From contig JAHIPI010000024.1 of assembly GCA_018894435.1 (NCBI GenBank), forward strand, positions 1 to 47,359: 47,359 nt of DNA, written 5' to 3'. Source of the stretch: Candidatus Omnitrophota bacterium (GTDB lineage: Bacteria > Omnitrophota > Gorgyraeia > JAHIPI01). The first letter of the stretch is position 1. The number at the start of each line of letters is the position of its first letter. The notes beneath the pieces are model-generated. The model had not been told where the DNA came from. It ran no database searches and saw nothing but the letters and a program-made list of their open reading frames with translations. This document shows positions 24,174 through 33,494 of the stretch, one piece after another. The translations under genes were made by a program, and so were the position numbers.

Positions 24174-25385
24174 TTATAAATATACGACGTCTTCCGGATG
24201 ATACAAAGACAAAAATACCAGCATATAGTCCCTGAGATGGCGCGTAAGAAGAAAATTGTTCCTTATATGTTCGCGGCCGTTCTCGCCTAATTTTTTGGCA
24301 TATCCCGGGCTGTGTAAAAGCTGTTTTATTCCAAAAGCCGCGCCCTCTACGGAATGACACAAGAGTCCCGAATATTTGTGTTTTATCTGCAGGGGAATAC
24401 CTCCTACGTTCGAGGCAACTACCGGCTTCCCCTTCCATAGTGCCTCGGAAACAGTCAAGCCAAAGCCCTCTTTTAGCGACTTCTGGACAATGACAGTTGA
24501 CGCTCTCTGGAGAGCATTTATCTCTACATCATTTTGCGGCAAAAGCAGGATGTGTATATCTTTGTCCCCTCCGGCCTTTTCTCTTACTTCCTCAAGGACT
24601 TGTATGGCCTCCGGATCATCTGCCGCGGTTCCGCCCGCCAAAATTAGCTGGCAATCTATGTGCCGCTTTACGTTCTGGTAGGCCTCAATAACACCTACAG
24701 GGTCTTTCAACCTGTCAAAACGGGATATCTGCGTCACAATTGGTTTATCGGTCGTGATATTATATTTCGCCAATACGCCGTCTATTACATCCTGAGGCAA
24801 TTCTTTATTTTTGTCGCTCAAAGGATCTATAGAAGGCGCTATCAGAAACTGGCGGATAGCCAGCTCACGCGAAAAGCTCGGCGCGGAAAAGACAGCGGAG
24901 TCGTATTTGAGTATGAAATCCAAAAGAAATCCCCACACCTTTTGATCGGGGTCGGATACGTCGATATGACAGCGCCATATCCATTTATTATCGGCTTTCT
25001 TTTCGACAAGCGCTATCGGCTGAGGGTCGTGAATAAAGACAATATCGCCGTATATATTGACTTCTTCTATATTCATTCGGCTCGTCTCCATAAAGATGTC
25101 GAAATCGTGCTGAGTGAGCCCTTCATTTCTCCCGTGCAGGGCATTGTGGAATTTTTTAGTCACTTCGAAAAATTGTTCGCCGCCCTTTATAAGGTCCCAC
25201 CTTGCATCCACACCCAGATCCCTTAAAAGCGGCACCATGCGGTTAAGTATCTCCGCCACTCCCCCTCCCACGGAGGTGGAGTTTACGTGCTGGATGACCT
25301 TTCCTTTCAGCCTTTCGCTTAAAAGCTCTAGATCATCTATGACTGATTGACCTACTATAGGAATATACTCTTCTATCTTTGCCAT
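24174..25385 (-). CDS. treT: TreT-type trehalose glycosyltransferring synthase
   Basis: This 403-residue GT4 (GT-B) glycosyltransferase resembles TreT, which makes trehalose in one step from NDP-glucose and glucose. Markers are VIQHVNSTSVGGGVAEIL at the acceptor side, WDLIKGGEQFFEVTKKFHNALHG, the donor-site SRFDRLKDPVGVIEAY and EGFGLTVSEALWKGKPVVASNVGG, the E-x7-E motif of GT4. It follows the DUF5752 gene by one base. In some relatives the same fold makes trehalose phosphate or other disaccharides, so the exact acceptor is inferred. Confidence 0.88.
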   Translation of the reverse strand: MAKIEEYIPIVGQSVIDDLELLSERLKGKVIQHVNSTSVGGGVAEILNRMVPLLRDLGVDARWDLIKGGEQFFEVTKKFHNALHGRNEGLTQHDFDIFMETSRMNIEEVNIYGDIVFIHDPQPIALVEKKADNKWIWRCHIDVSDPDQKVWGFLLDFILKYDSAVFSAPSFSRELAIRQFLIAPSIDPLSDKNKELPQDVIDGVLAKYNITTDKPIVTQISRFDRLKDPVGVIEAYQNVKRHIDCQLILAGGTAADDPEAIQVLEEVREKAGGDKDIHILLLPQNDVEINALQRASTVIVQKSLKEGFGLTVSEALWKGKPVVASNVGGIPLQIKHKYSGLLCHSVEGAAFGIKQLLHSPGYAKKLGENGREHIRNNFLLTRHLRDYMLVFLSLYHPEDVVYL

Positions 25386-25386
25386 A

Positions 25387-26058
25387 TTAATCCGCTATTC
25401 TCTTTTTTACCATTTTTATTACATTTTTTCTCAGGTCTTCCAAAGTATACGTATAGGGGTCCATTTTGGCTATCTTGTCGGCAAGCTCTTTGTCGCCGAG
25501 AGAGGTATCGATCCAGTATGAAAAGTCGTTTGTCTTCTTTTCAAGCCGCAAGCGCGCCTCAAAGATATGGAAATATATGGAATCAATAGTGACTTTTTTC
25601 AATATCGCCACAAATTCTCTTAGGTTAGTTGCAACATACTTGGTCGAAATTATAAAACTTATGGATTTAATAAAATGAAATTCGTTGTCACTGTCGGCAA
25701 ATCTTGCCTTAGCCCGGGGGTTATCTTTCAGATAACTCTCTATTGTTCTGGCTATCTTCTCCCTGAGGGCGTGTATGGTCGAGTATTGAATAGTATCTAT
25801 GCTTGCTAGCTTCTCGCCCAATTCATCTTCCACGAGAACGCTGGTCACCCAATACGCAAAGTCATTCGGCGGCTCGGGCGAAAGGTACTGGTGCTGTTGT
25901 AAGAACCTATGGGTATGGTGATAAATTGAAGAACCGGGAACAGTCTTGATCAAGTCCAGAAGCTCCTCCAGTGTCTCGGCCTTCAAGCCTGTCAACTCCG
26001 ACAGATGAAGCCGCGTATAGAATTTAAAAGGTTCCTTCGCCTTTACGGGCTTTTTCAT
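25387..26058 (-). CDS. DUF5752 protein in the trehalose operon
   Basis: This 223-residue protein has a repeated architecture of two similar halves: FYTRLHLSELTGLKAETLEELLDLI...IYHHTHRFLQQHQYL...NDFAYWV, and later ...SIYFHIFEARLRLEKKTNDFSYWIDTSLGDKELADKIAKMDPY. This matches DUF5752, which I associate with genomic neighbourhoods of TreT and trehalose phosphatase. Conserved His and aromatic residues appear in each half. No enzyme activity is known to me. It sits between otsB (4-base overlap) and treT (1-base gap), so a regulatory or accessory role in trehalose metabolism is the simplest guess. Confidence 0.82.
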   Translation of the reverse strand: MKKPVKAKEPFKFYTRLHLSELTGLKAETLEELLDLIKTVPGSSIYHHTHRFLQQHQYLSPEPPNDFAYWVTSVLVEDELGEKLASIDTIQYSTIHALREKIARTIESYLKDNPRAKARFADSDNEFHFIKSISFIISTKYVATNLREFVAILKKVTIDSIYFHIFEARLRLEKKTNDFSYWIDTSLGDKELADKIAKMDPYTYTLEDLRKNVIKMVKKRIAD

Positions 26059-26855
26059 ATTTTCTTATCCTCTAGCGAGGCTATCATTTTAAGGAATTTT
26101 ATGACTTCTCGGCTATCATCAAGATAATATTTTGCCTTTGAGAGCAAGTTATTACCTACAAAGACAGTGATGCCCCGTTTTCTAAGCGCCTTAAAGGCGT
26201 CTTCGTCGGTAACATCGTCACCTACATAGACAGGCATTACGGCGCCTTCTACATTGTAATGGCTCCGGGCCAAAAGCCACATAACCGCCTTGCCTTTATC
26301 CCACCGAAGCGGCGGCCTTACCTCAAAGACTTTCTTGCCGGAAGTCACGCGTACAGCTCTTTTTTCAATATATGGCCGAACGCTATTGTGAAATATCGTA
26401 TTTACCGGAAGTTCGTCTTTCTTCTTAACCTGCCTAAAATGTACGGATAAAGTAAGGCCTTTGTCTTCTATTATAACGCCTTCTATTTTTGAAAGACCGG
26501 CTGCCAATTCCCTCTTTATCTTCCTGAGAGTGCCCATATACGCGTCTGGAACCGGGCATCTGAATCTTATTTTCGGGCCTTCTATCTCCAGGCCATGGTT
26601 CCCCACATATAAAATATCGCGGATGCCAATGATCTTTTTTATGTCCCCAAGCGAGCGGCCGCTTATTATCGCGATTTTGCTGCGGCCTTTTTTGGCAAGC
26701 CGCTTCAATACCTTCTTCGCTTCGGCCGATATTTTTGCTTCCCGGGGTGTCTTTTTAATCGGCGTAAGTGTACCGTCATAGTCCAAAAAAATAAAGAGCG
26801 ATTTTGTTTTTAAATCTTTCTTTAGCTCGTTCCATCTATCAAAAAGATAATGCAT
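26055..26855 (-). CDS. otsB: Trehalose-6-phosphate phosphatase
   Basis: This 266-residue HAD-superfamily phosphatase hydrolyses trehalose 6-phosphate to trehalose. Motif I is FLDYDGTLTPI with the nucleophile Asp at residue 24 or so; motif II is IAIISGRSL; the late motif is YVGDDVTDEDAFKAL, binding Mg2+. The family-specific VGNHGLEIEGP is present. It follows the OtsA fusion gene by 15 bases and overlaps the DUF5752 gene. Confidence 0.94.
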   Translation of the reverse strand: MHYLFDRWNELKKDLKTKSLFIFLDYDGTLTPIKKTPREAKISAEAKKVLKRLAKKGRSKIAIISGRSLGDIKKIIGIRDILYVGNHGLEIEGPKIRFRCPVPDAYMGTLRKIKRELAAGLSKIEGVIIEDKGLTLSVHFRQVKKKDELPVNTIFHNSVRPYIEKRAVRVTSGKKVFEVRPPLRWDKGKAVMWLLARSHYNVEGAVMPVYVGDDVTDEDAFKALRKRGITVFVGNNLLSKAKYYLDDSREVIKFLKMIASLEDKKI

Positions 26856-26870
26856 AAATTTATTCGTACT

Positions 26871-29105
26871 TTAGCTCTTCTTCAGCGAAGTGAGTTCTGT
26901 GATGATACTGCCCGCCCAGCGGTAGACATTGTTTTCGGCTATTAAACTGCGCATATTCTCCATGCGCTTTTTCTTCTCTTCGTCGGGCAGCTCAATCCCG
27001 AATTTTATGGCGTCTGCGAATTCCTCTATAGAATAGGGGTTGATCGGGACTGCGTCGGTCAATTCCCTGGCGGCTCCCGTAAACCGGCTTAAAAGCAAGA
27101 CCCCGCTCGAATCGGACCTGGACGTAACATACTCCTTAGATACCAGATTCATCCCGTCGTGCAGAGAGCTTACTATGCACATGTCGCCAAGTACGTAGTA
27201 GGGCCTGATCTCTTCGGGCGAAAAATGCCTTTTCAGATATATTATCGGCTTCCAATTTCCGTCGGAATATTTCCAATTCTTTTTTTCTATCAGATCATCT
27301 ATCTCTCCCATCAATTCATGATAGCGCTTTATATGCGTGCGGCTCGGCGCGGCCAACTGGATGAATACAAATTTATTTATATATTCGGGGTACTTTTCCA
27401 GGAATCTGTCAATAGCGAGTATGCGCTCTATTATGCCCTTGGTATAATCTATCCTGTCTACAGCCACGGCTATAAATTTATCTTTGAGCTCGAGTTCTTG
27501 CTTTATTTTTTTTACTTCTTCCTCGCTTACCTTTGGAATGTTGCCCGACATATACCCGTCCACGCTTATGGGAAAAGCCCTTACAAATGTCTCTTTATTG
27601 CCCCTTACGATACTGAATTTTTCCGTATCTACGCGGCACTCGATAAGCCTGTTTGCGGTATCTATAAAATTGTTGCATTGAAACTGAACGTGAAAGCCTA
27701 TTAAGTCGCAGGCCAGCATACCGTCCAATATTTCCTGCTGATAAGGACAGATGGCGAAGACCTCGGGATTCGGCCAGGGAATATGCCAGAAAAGCGCTAC
27801 AGTAGCGTCGGGGCGCTTCTCCTTTATCATCGCGGGAAGCAGAGTAAAGTGGTAATCCTGTATAAACACAAAGGGATTATTGGCCGGCAGCTCCTCAAGC
27901 ACGCTTTCGGCAAACTTAAGATTTACTTTCTTATACATCTGCCAATCGGTTTCGCGGAAAATAGGCCTTGTGTGCGTAACATGGCAGAGCGGCCACAAAC
28001 CTTCATTGGAAAAACCGTAGTAATAACCTTCTTCCTCTTTCTTTGTAAGAAATACTCTCTTCAATATATAGCGGTTGTCTTTAGGGGGAACGCCCAGTTT
28101 ATTTTTTGAATTAACAAATTTTTTGTCTTCTGTGCCGCTGCCGTGGGCTATCCACGTACCGCCGCAGGCGCACAATATGGGGTCTATCGCGGTGACTACG
28201 CCGCTTGCGGGGCGTATGCACTTGGCAGCGCCTGTTATACTGTCTATAACATTCATATACGGCTCGCGGTTTGACACCACAAAAAGCGCGTTATCGCCCA
28301 GTTTTGCGTGGATAAGGTCGCGCAGTTTGTTTTCCGTCCAGCTTTCATCTTTCTGCACGCGTTCATGCGCCTCATCGGTCACTACTTTTCTTGCCACCCG
28401 CAGGCTCAATGCGACCTGTTCCACCTCGCTTATTAATTTGCCGAACTCGCCCTTCTCTTCGAAGGGTTTCAATTTATCTATCTCGCCCTTTTGAAAATGC
28501 TTAAACCACTGCGTAAGGCGGCGCATGGGCAGTACGAACATCTGCCATTGTATTAACAAAACGATCGCGGTCACAAGAGATAATAAAACTATCAGCGTGA
28601 TGCTTATACTCCTCCACAACTGGGTCAGTACAGTGAACAAATAAGAGGTATCATAAATCACCTCTACCAAACCCAGCGGATTGCCGTCGTCGCCTGTAAC
28701 AGGAATTATGTAACTGTAAACGGAATACTCCTTATACCTCATCAATGTGCCGCGGCTCTTTTTATCGGCCAACGCCTCTTTTATGTACGCCTTATCTTTT
28801 TCCCGCCAGTCGGCAATGCGCTCGGTAATTGCGAGGGTCTGGCCGTCTTGATCGTAAATAGCACAGCCCTGGAGCCGTTCCCTTTTTTGAAAACTCTCTA
28901 CCAGCCGGTTAGCGGACCTTAAATCGTTATTCATAAGAGTGTATTTTGCGGATACTTCTATACTCTCGCCGACGGCCTTGGCCTTCCTCCTCAGGTCGTC
29001 CATCTGCTTTTCGTCCTCAAATTTGACCTGCATAATACCGAATATCGTAAATCCTACGGTCACAATGATTAGAATAGGCAGAAGAAATAGAAGTATTCTT
29101 TTCAT
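26871..29105 (-). CDS. otsA: Membrane sensor-HAMP-trehalose-6-phosphate synthase fusion
   Basis: This 744-residue fusion has a signal-anchor helix (residues about 4-26), an extracytoplasmic sensor-like region (27-164), a second membrane helix (165-187), a HAMP-like linker (188-240, with VLPMRRL and a later acidic EFGKLISEVE) and a full GT20 trehalose-6-phosphate synthase (about 273-744). The GT20 part contains VVSNREPY, GGTWIAHGSG, FWHIPWPNPE, GFHVQFQCNNF, VDRIDYTKGI and LHDGMNLVSKEY. OtsA makes trehalose 6-phosphate from UDP-glucose and glucose 6-phosphate, and free OtsA is about 470 residues. The sensor half resembles that of chemoreceptors and histidine kinases, suggesting direct allosteric control of synthesis by an external signal. 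Its start overlaps the MscS stop (ATGA). Confidence 0.93.
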   Translation of the reverse strand: MKRILLFLLPILIIVTVGFTIFGIMQVKFEDEKQMDDLRRKAKAVGESIEVSAKYTLMNNDLRSANRLVESFQKRERLQGCAIYDQDGQTLAITERIADWREKDKAYIKEALADKKSRGTLMRYKEYSVYSYIIPVTGDDGNPLGLVEVIYDTSYLFTVLTQLWRSISITLIVLLSLVTAIVLLIQWQMFVLPMRRLTQWFKHFQKGEIDKLKPFEEKGEFGKLISEVEQVALSLRVARKVVTDEAHERVQKDESWTENKLRDLIHAKLGDNALFVVSNREPYMNVIDSITGAAKCIRPASGVVTAIDPILCACGGTWIAHGSGTEDKKFVNSKNKLGVPPKDNRYILKRVFLTKKEEEGYYYGFSNEGLWPLCHVTHTRPIFRETDWQMYKKVNLKFAESVLEELPANNPFVFIQDYHFTLLPAMIKEKRPDATVALFWHIPWPNPEVFAICPYQQEILDGMLACDLIGFHVQFQCNNFIDTANRLIECRVDTEKFSIVRGNKETFVRAFPISVDGYMSGNIPKVSEEEVKKIKQELELKDKFIAVAVDRIDYTKGIIERILAIDRFLEKYPEYINKFVFIQLAAPSRTHIKRYHELMGEIDDLIEKKNWKYSDGNWKPIIYLKRHFSPEEIRPYYVLGDMCIVSSLHDGMNLVSKEYVTSRSDSSGVLLLSRFTGAARELTDAVPINPYSIEEFADAIKFGIELPDEEKKKRMENMRSLIAENNVYRWAGSIITELTSLKKS

Positions 29106-30166
29106 GGCTTACTTCCCTCTTTCTCCTGTCCGTAGTTTATGGCTCTGATCGGGTAAGGGATATTTATGGATTCTTTAGCATACTCCTCATGAAGCCTTTT
29201 TACAAATTCGTGCTTGACCAGATACTGGTCCACGAATTCCTTGGCCCTTAAGATAACGGTGAAATTTATACTGAAATCGTCAAAGGTGTGATAGCGGATA
29301 AACGGGTCAAATTCCGGAACGCCGCCCTTAACTTCTTTCATAACCTCTTTGGCCACTTTACAGGTGACCTTCTCCACTTTTTTGAGGTCGCTGTCGTAAT
29401 GGACACCCAGATTGACCAGCACCGCCATATCTTTTTCGGGCAGACAAAAATTGGTAACTATGGATTTGCTCAGTTTCTCGTTCGGCACAAGGACTATATT
29501 GTTAGGCAGCATCCTGATCTTGGTTGTGCGCCAGTTGATATCTGTAACGTATCCCTCTTCTCCGGAGTCAAGCTTCAGGTAATCGCCGACCCTGATCTGG
29601 CGTGTCAATATTATATGGAAGCCGGCGAAAAGATTGGAAAGCGTGTCCTGTAAAGCCAGCGCAACCGCCAGGCCGCCTATGCCAAGGGTGGCGAGAATCG
29701 GGGTTATGGATATGCCAAGCGCGTTTAAAATTATTAAAATACCGATGGCAAATATGATTATGCTGCTTATATGCTGCGTAAGCGAGGTAACCGGCAGGGT
29801 TGATTCGAGTTTACGGGAATACGCGTTTATTAAATTGCTGGCCATGCTGGCCAAAACAAAGGTGACGGAAAATATAGCAAGAATCAGTAATGATCTATCT
29901 ATAATGCGTACCACGCCTGCGGGAATAGCTGTAGTTTGCAGCGCAAAATACAAACCAAGCATGAGGGACCATATTATAGACGGCCCCCTTAGCGCCTCAA
30001 CAATGATATCATCAATAGGCGTTATGGTCTTTTTAGCCCAGTGGGCAAGCCGCACAAAAATGATCTTCCTTACGATAAGCCCTAAGAATAAGGTGAGTAA
30101 AAATATGCCTAACGGCATAAGCATATTAAGGTGCTCTTGTAATGAAAATCCTGAGATTTGGTCCAT
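29102..30166 (-). CDS. MscS-family mechanosensitive channel
   Basis: This 354-residue MscS-like channel has three to five N-terminal membrane helices and the pore helix pattern LATLGIGGLAVALALQDTLSNLFAGF, followed by the beta domain (RQIRVGDYLKLDSGEEGYVTDINWRTTKIR) and the cytoplasmic vestibule domain. Such channels release solutes when turgor rises. The start at 30166 is chosen because GGGGAG lies about 5 bases upstream. It is the first gene before the OtsA fusion and overlaps it by 4 bases, so solute release and solute synthesis are co-expressed. Confidence 0.92.
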   Translation of the reverse strand: MDQISGFSLQEHLNMLMPLGIFLLTLFLGLIVRKIIFVRLAHWAKKTITPIDDIIVEALRGPSIIWSLMLGLYFALQTTAIPAGVVRIIDRSLLILAIFSVTFVLASMASNLINAYSRKLESTLPVTSLTQHISSIIIFAIGILIILNALGISITPILATLGIGGLAVALALQDTLSNLFAGFHIILTRQIRVGDYLKLDSGEEGYVTDINWRTTKIRMLPNNIVLVPNEKLSKSIVTNFCLPEKDMAVLVNLGVHYDSDLKKVEKVTCKVAKEVMKEVKGGVPEFDPFIRYHTFDDFSINFTVILRAKEFVDQYLVKHEFVKRLHEEYAKESINIPYPIRAINYGQEKEGSKP

Positions 30167-30200
30167 GGTCTCCCCTTTTCTATAATTTTGGTAATATAAT

Positions 30201-30229
30201 ACTATATCACTTGGGCGGGTAAAATACAA
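30201..30229 (-). promoter_or_regulatory. Probable promoter of the mscS-trehalose operon
   Basis: On the minus strand TTGTAT (30224-30229) and TATAGT (30201-30206) are 17 bases apart, 35 bases upstream of the mscS start. No separate regulator site was recognised. Confidence 0.5.
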
Positions 30230-30231
30230 GG

Positions 30232-30255
30232 GCAAACGGGGACGTCTCTATTTGG
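30232..30255. repeat. REP-like fragment
   Basis: The core AACGGGGACGTCTCTATTT resembles the GGGGAC-type repeats I recall near REP-associated transposases in many uncultured bacteria. Only one copy is visible here, so it is recorded as a fragment. Confidence 0.3.
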
Positions 30256-30271
30256 CATTTTGTAGTTGTCT

Positions 30272-33200
30272 TCAGCCATTAGCAAACTTTCTTTCCTTAA
30301 TCCAGCAATATAAAACAGGGACCAAAATAAGATTGGATAATGTCGCCGTAACAAGGCCTCCCACGGTAGGAGCGGCCATCGGTTTCATGATTTCGGAGCC
30401 GGTGCCGGTAGACAGCATGACCGGGAGAAGAGCAATGATAGTCGTCGTGGTAGTCATCATTGCAGGCCGCACTCTCAATAACCCGCCCTCTATCACGGTA
30501 GCTCGTATTTCAGCCACTGTTTTTGGCATCTTGTTCTTGAATAAATCATCCAAGCATGAAACCAATACCACCGCATTATCCGTCGCTACGCCAAATAAAG
30601 CAATAAAGCCCACCCATACGGCGGTTGAGAATTTGAAGCCTAAAATGAATAAAAGTATAATACCACCCATGAGCGATACTGGAATGCCGGTGCTGACTAC
30701 AGCTAGGGAAGTAAAGGAATTGTTGAACGCTACATAGAGAAGCAACAATATAATGGCTAAACATATAGCTAAGGATGGGATCAGTTTTTTACGCGATTCC
30801 ATTTCCGACTCAAACTGGCCTGACCAGCCGATATAATATCCCGGCGGAAGATCGATCTTCCCGCTTTTTATCGCCTCGTTCACGACTTTCTGCGCGGATT
30901 TTACAAAATCCACCAGCCCTACGACGTCCTGGTTAACATTTATGAATATGCGCGCATACGGCAGAGTATTTTCCGATTGAATCATAGACGGCCCCGTAAC
31001 CTTCACCAATTTTGCTACCTGGCTCAAAGGCACCTGCTCGCCCATCATACTCGAAACAAATATTCTTTCCAGAGCCTCGGGCCGATCCCTTAACTCACGC
31101 ATATATCTTACTCTGACGGGATAGCGCTCTCTTCCTTCTACCGTCGTAGTAAGGTTTTCTCCGCCGATAGCGGTCATAATAATATCCTGAATGTCATCTA
31201 TCCTTAATCCGTAGCGGGCGGCCTTTGCTCTGTCTATCTCAATTTCAAAATAAGGCAGACTGCCGAAACGTTCGGCAAAAGGCGAAACCGCGCCTTTAAC
31301 TTTGCTTACTATTTTTTCCAATTCTATGGCTATCTCTTCTATCTTTTTCAAATCCGATCCAAAAACTTTGATGCCTACCGGCGTCTGAATTCCCGTCGCC
31401 AGCATATCGATGCGGTTTCTGATGGGCTGTGTCATTATGGGGCTTACGCCGGGTATCTCTGTCTTTTCCTGAATTTCCCGTATCAACTTCTCTCTTGTCA
31501 TTCCCCTCCGCCACATCTTTTGCGGTTTCAAATGAATAATCGTCTCGAGCATTATTATGGGCGCCGGATCGGTTGCAGTTTCTGCGCGGCCTAATTTTCC
31601 TACAACCCATTCAACCTCATTGGGAAATTTCTCCTTTATTATCATATCCTGCGTTTTTAAGACTTCCTGTACCTGCGTCAAAGATGCTCCGGGTAATAGA
31701 ATGGGCATGAAGAGCAGGTCCCCTTCATTGAGCGGAGGCATAAATTCCTGTTTCATCGAGACGGCCAATATGCCGCCTATAAGTAATACCGCAAGAGCAA
31801 TTAACACAACGGTCTTTTTGCGGTCTAATGCCCACTTTATAGCAGGTTTGTATATCTTAAAAAGAAATCTGGAAGTAGCGTTATCTTCGGCTAATCTCAG
31901 TTTTCCCCTTAATAAATAATATGACAACGTCGGCAGCAAAGTTAATGCGATAAGCGCGGCGCCGAACATGGCAAACGTCTTTGTGAACGCAAGCGGCCTG
32001 AATAATTTTCCCGCCTGGCCTGTCAATACAAAAACCGGGATAAAGCCGACTATTGTCGTAAGTAGGGCAAACAAGACGGGCCTGCCTACTTCCTGGGCAG
32101 ATTTAATGCACACTTCAAGGCGTTCCTCAGCGGGCAGTTGAGGCAGGCCTCTTTCGTTGCGGCGTTCGGCGATTTTGCGGTACATATTCTCTACCAAGAC
32201 GCAGCCGGAATCAACCATAACGCCGATGGCGATTGCTATGCCGCCCAAAGACATGATATTGGCATCGACCCCTATCTGCCGCATTAATATAAAAGCTATT
32301 AAGACCCCTATCGGAAGCACAATGGATATGATGATACTGCCCCAGAAATGGAGCAGGAATACCGCAATGACAAATATGGTAATAATTATTTCCTGAATTA
32401 ACGCGCTGGTTAATGTGCTGATGCACCTTTTAATAAGGCCGGTGCGGTCATAGAAAGGCACGATTCTGACTCCGGGCGGCAATCCCACTTTTAATTCTAC
32501 GATCTTCTTTTTTATATCATTAATCACTTTTAACGGATTCTCTCCGTAGCGCATCAGGACAACGCCGCCGGTAACCTCTACGCCTTCTTTATCCAATGCC
32601 CCTCTTCTGAATTCCGGCCCCAAAGTAACAGCGCCGATATTTTTTATATAAACGGGCGTACCCGCGTGGCTTGATATGACTATATTTTCAATGTCCGTAA
32701 CGTTTTTAATGAAACCGACGCCGCGAACTATATATTCTACCTGCCCCTCCTCAAAGACCTTGGCCCCTACGTCTATATTGGAGCGCTTGACCGCTGTCAG
32801 CACATCCATTAATCTTATGTTATACGAAAGCAATTTATTGGGATCGACGTCTACCTGGTACTGCTTGACATAACCGCCAACGGAGCCTACTTCCGAAACA
32901 CCCGGAACAGCATTTAATTGATACCGCACATACCAGTCCTGCAGGGAACGCAGCTGGGATAAATCGTATTGGGAGGCAATAAGCGGATTTTTATCTATAG
33001 GACATAAACCCGGCTTATCGTAAGATTCCTGGGGATGGTCGGGACAATAGTAACCGTTTTCTACGGTATACCAAAAGATCTGCCCTATGGCCGTGGCATC
33101 TGGGCCTAAAGAGACCATTGCCCCTTCGGGCAAACCGGCGGTAGCAAAATTAAGCCTTTCCAGAACGCGGGTTCTCGCCCAATAGTAATCGACATCCTCT

Positions 33201-33493
33201 TTGAAAATGAGATAGACCATGCCGATGCCGAAACCCGATGAGGAGCGTATAACTTTTACGCCCGGTGTGCCCAAAAGGCGGGTGGTAAGAGGGTAGACCA
33301 CCTGGTCTTCGACATCTTTAGGGCTTCTCCCCGGCCAATCGGCGAAAACGATGACCTGCAGTTCACCGATGTCAGGGATCGCGTCAATTGGCGTATTTTG
33401 TATCGAAAAGATGCCCCATATGATTATGAGAGCGAATGCCGAAATTACTAAAAAACGGTTCTTTAGACATGTCTCTATTATTTTGTCTATCAT
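30272..33493 (-). CDS. cusA: CusA/CzcA-type RND heavy-metal efflux transporter
   Basis: This 1073-residue inner-membrane RND proton antiporter exports metal ions through a tripartite pump. It has the usual 12 helices with two large periplasmic loops. Typical landmarks are PIDAIPDIGELQVIVF, the helix 4 region IAIAIGVMVDSGCVLVENM and EFMPPLNEGDLLFMP. Met-rich sites and the neighbouring CusB-like adaptor favour Cu(I)/Ag(I) over Zn/Co. Residues about 146-176 form an added loop with C150-P-D-H153 and C164-P, resembling a small heavy-metal-binding module, absent from E. coli CusA as I recall it. It follows the adaptor gene by one base. Confidence 0.93.
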   Translation of the reverse strand: MIDKIIETCLKNRFLVISAFALIIIWGIFSIQNTPIDAIPDIGELQVIVFADWPGRSPKDVEDQVVYPLTTRLLGTPGVKVIRSSSGFGIGMVYLIFKEDVDYYWARTRVLERLNFATAGLPEGAMVSLGPDATAIGQIFWYTVENGYYCPDHPQESYDKPGLCPIDKNPLIASQYDLSQLRSLQDWYVRYQLNAVPGVSEVGSVGGYVKQYQVDVDPNKLLSYNIRLMDVLTAVKRSNIDVGAKVFEEGQVEYIVRGVGFIKNVTDIENIVISSHAGTPVYIKNIGAVTLGPEFRRGALDKEGVEVTGGVVLMRYGENPLKVINDIKKKIVELKVGLPPGVRIVPFYDRTGLIKRCISTLTSALIQEIIITIFVIAVFLLHFWGSIIISIVLPIGVLIAFILMRQIGVDANIMSLGGIAIAIGVMVDSGCVLVENMYRKIAERRNERGLPQLPAEERLEVCIKSAQEVGRPVLFALLTTIVGFIPVFVLTGQAGKLFRPLAFTKTFAMFGAALIALTLLPTLSYYLLRGKLRLAEDNATSRFLFKIYKPAIKWALDRKKTVVLIALAVLLIGGILAVSMKQEFMPPLNEGDLLFMPILLPGASLTQVQEVLKTQDMIIKEKFPNEVEWVVGKLGRAETATDPAPIIMLETIIHLKPQKMWRRGMTREKLIREIQEKTEIPGVSPIMTQPIRNRIDMLATGIQTPVGIKVFGSDLKKIEEIAIELEKIVSKVKGAVSPFAERFGSLPYFEIEIDRAKAARYGLRIDDIQDIIMTAIGGENLTTTVEGRERYPVRVRYMRELRDRPEALERIFVSSMMGEQVPLSQVAKLVKVTGPSMIQSENTLPYARIFINVNQDVVGLVDFVKSAQKVVNEAIKSGKIDLPPGYYIGWSGQFESEMESRKKLIPSLAICLAIILLLLYVAFNNSFTSLAVVSTGIPVSLMGGIILLFILGFKFSTAVWVGFIALFGVATDNAVVLVSCLDDLFKNKMPKTVAEIRATVIEGGLLRVRPAMMTTTTTIIALLPVMLSTGTGSEIMKPMAAPTVGGLVTATLSNLILVPVLYCWIKERKFANG

Positions 33494-33494
33494 A

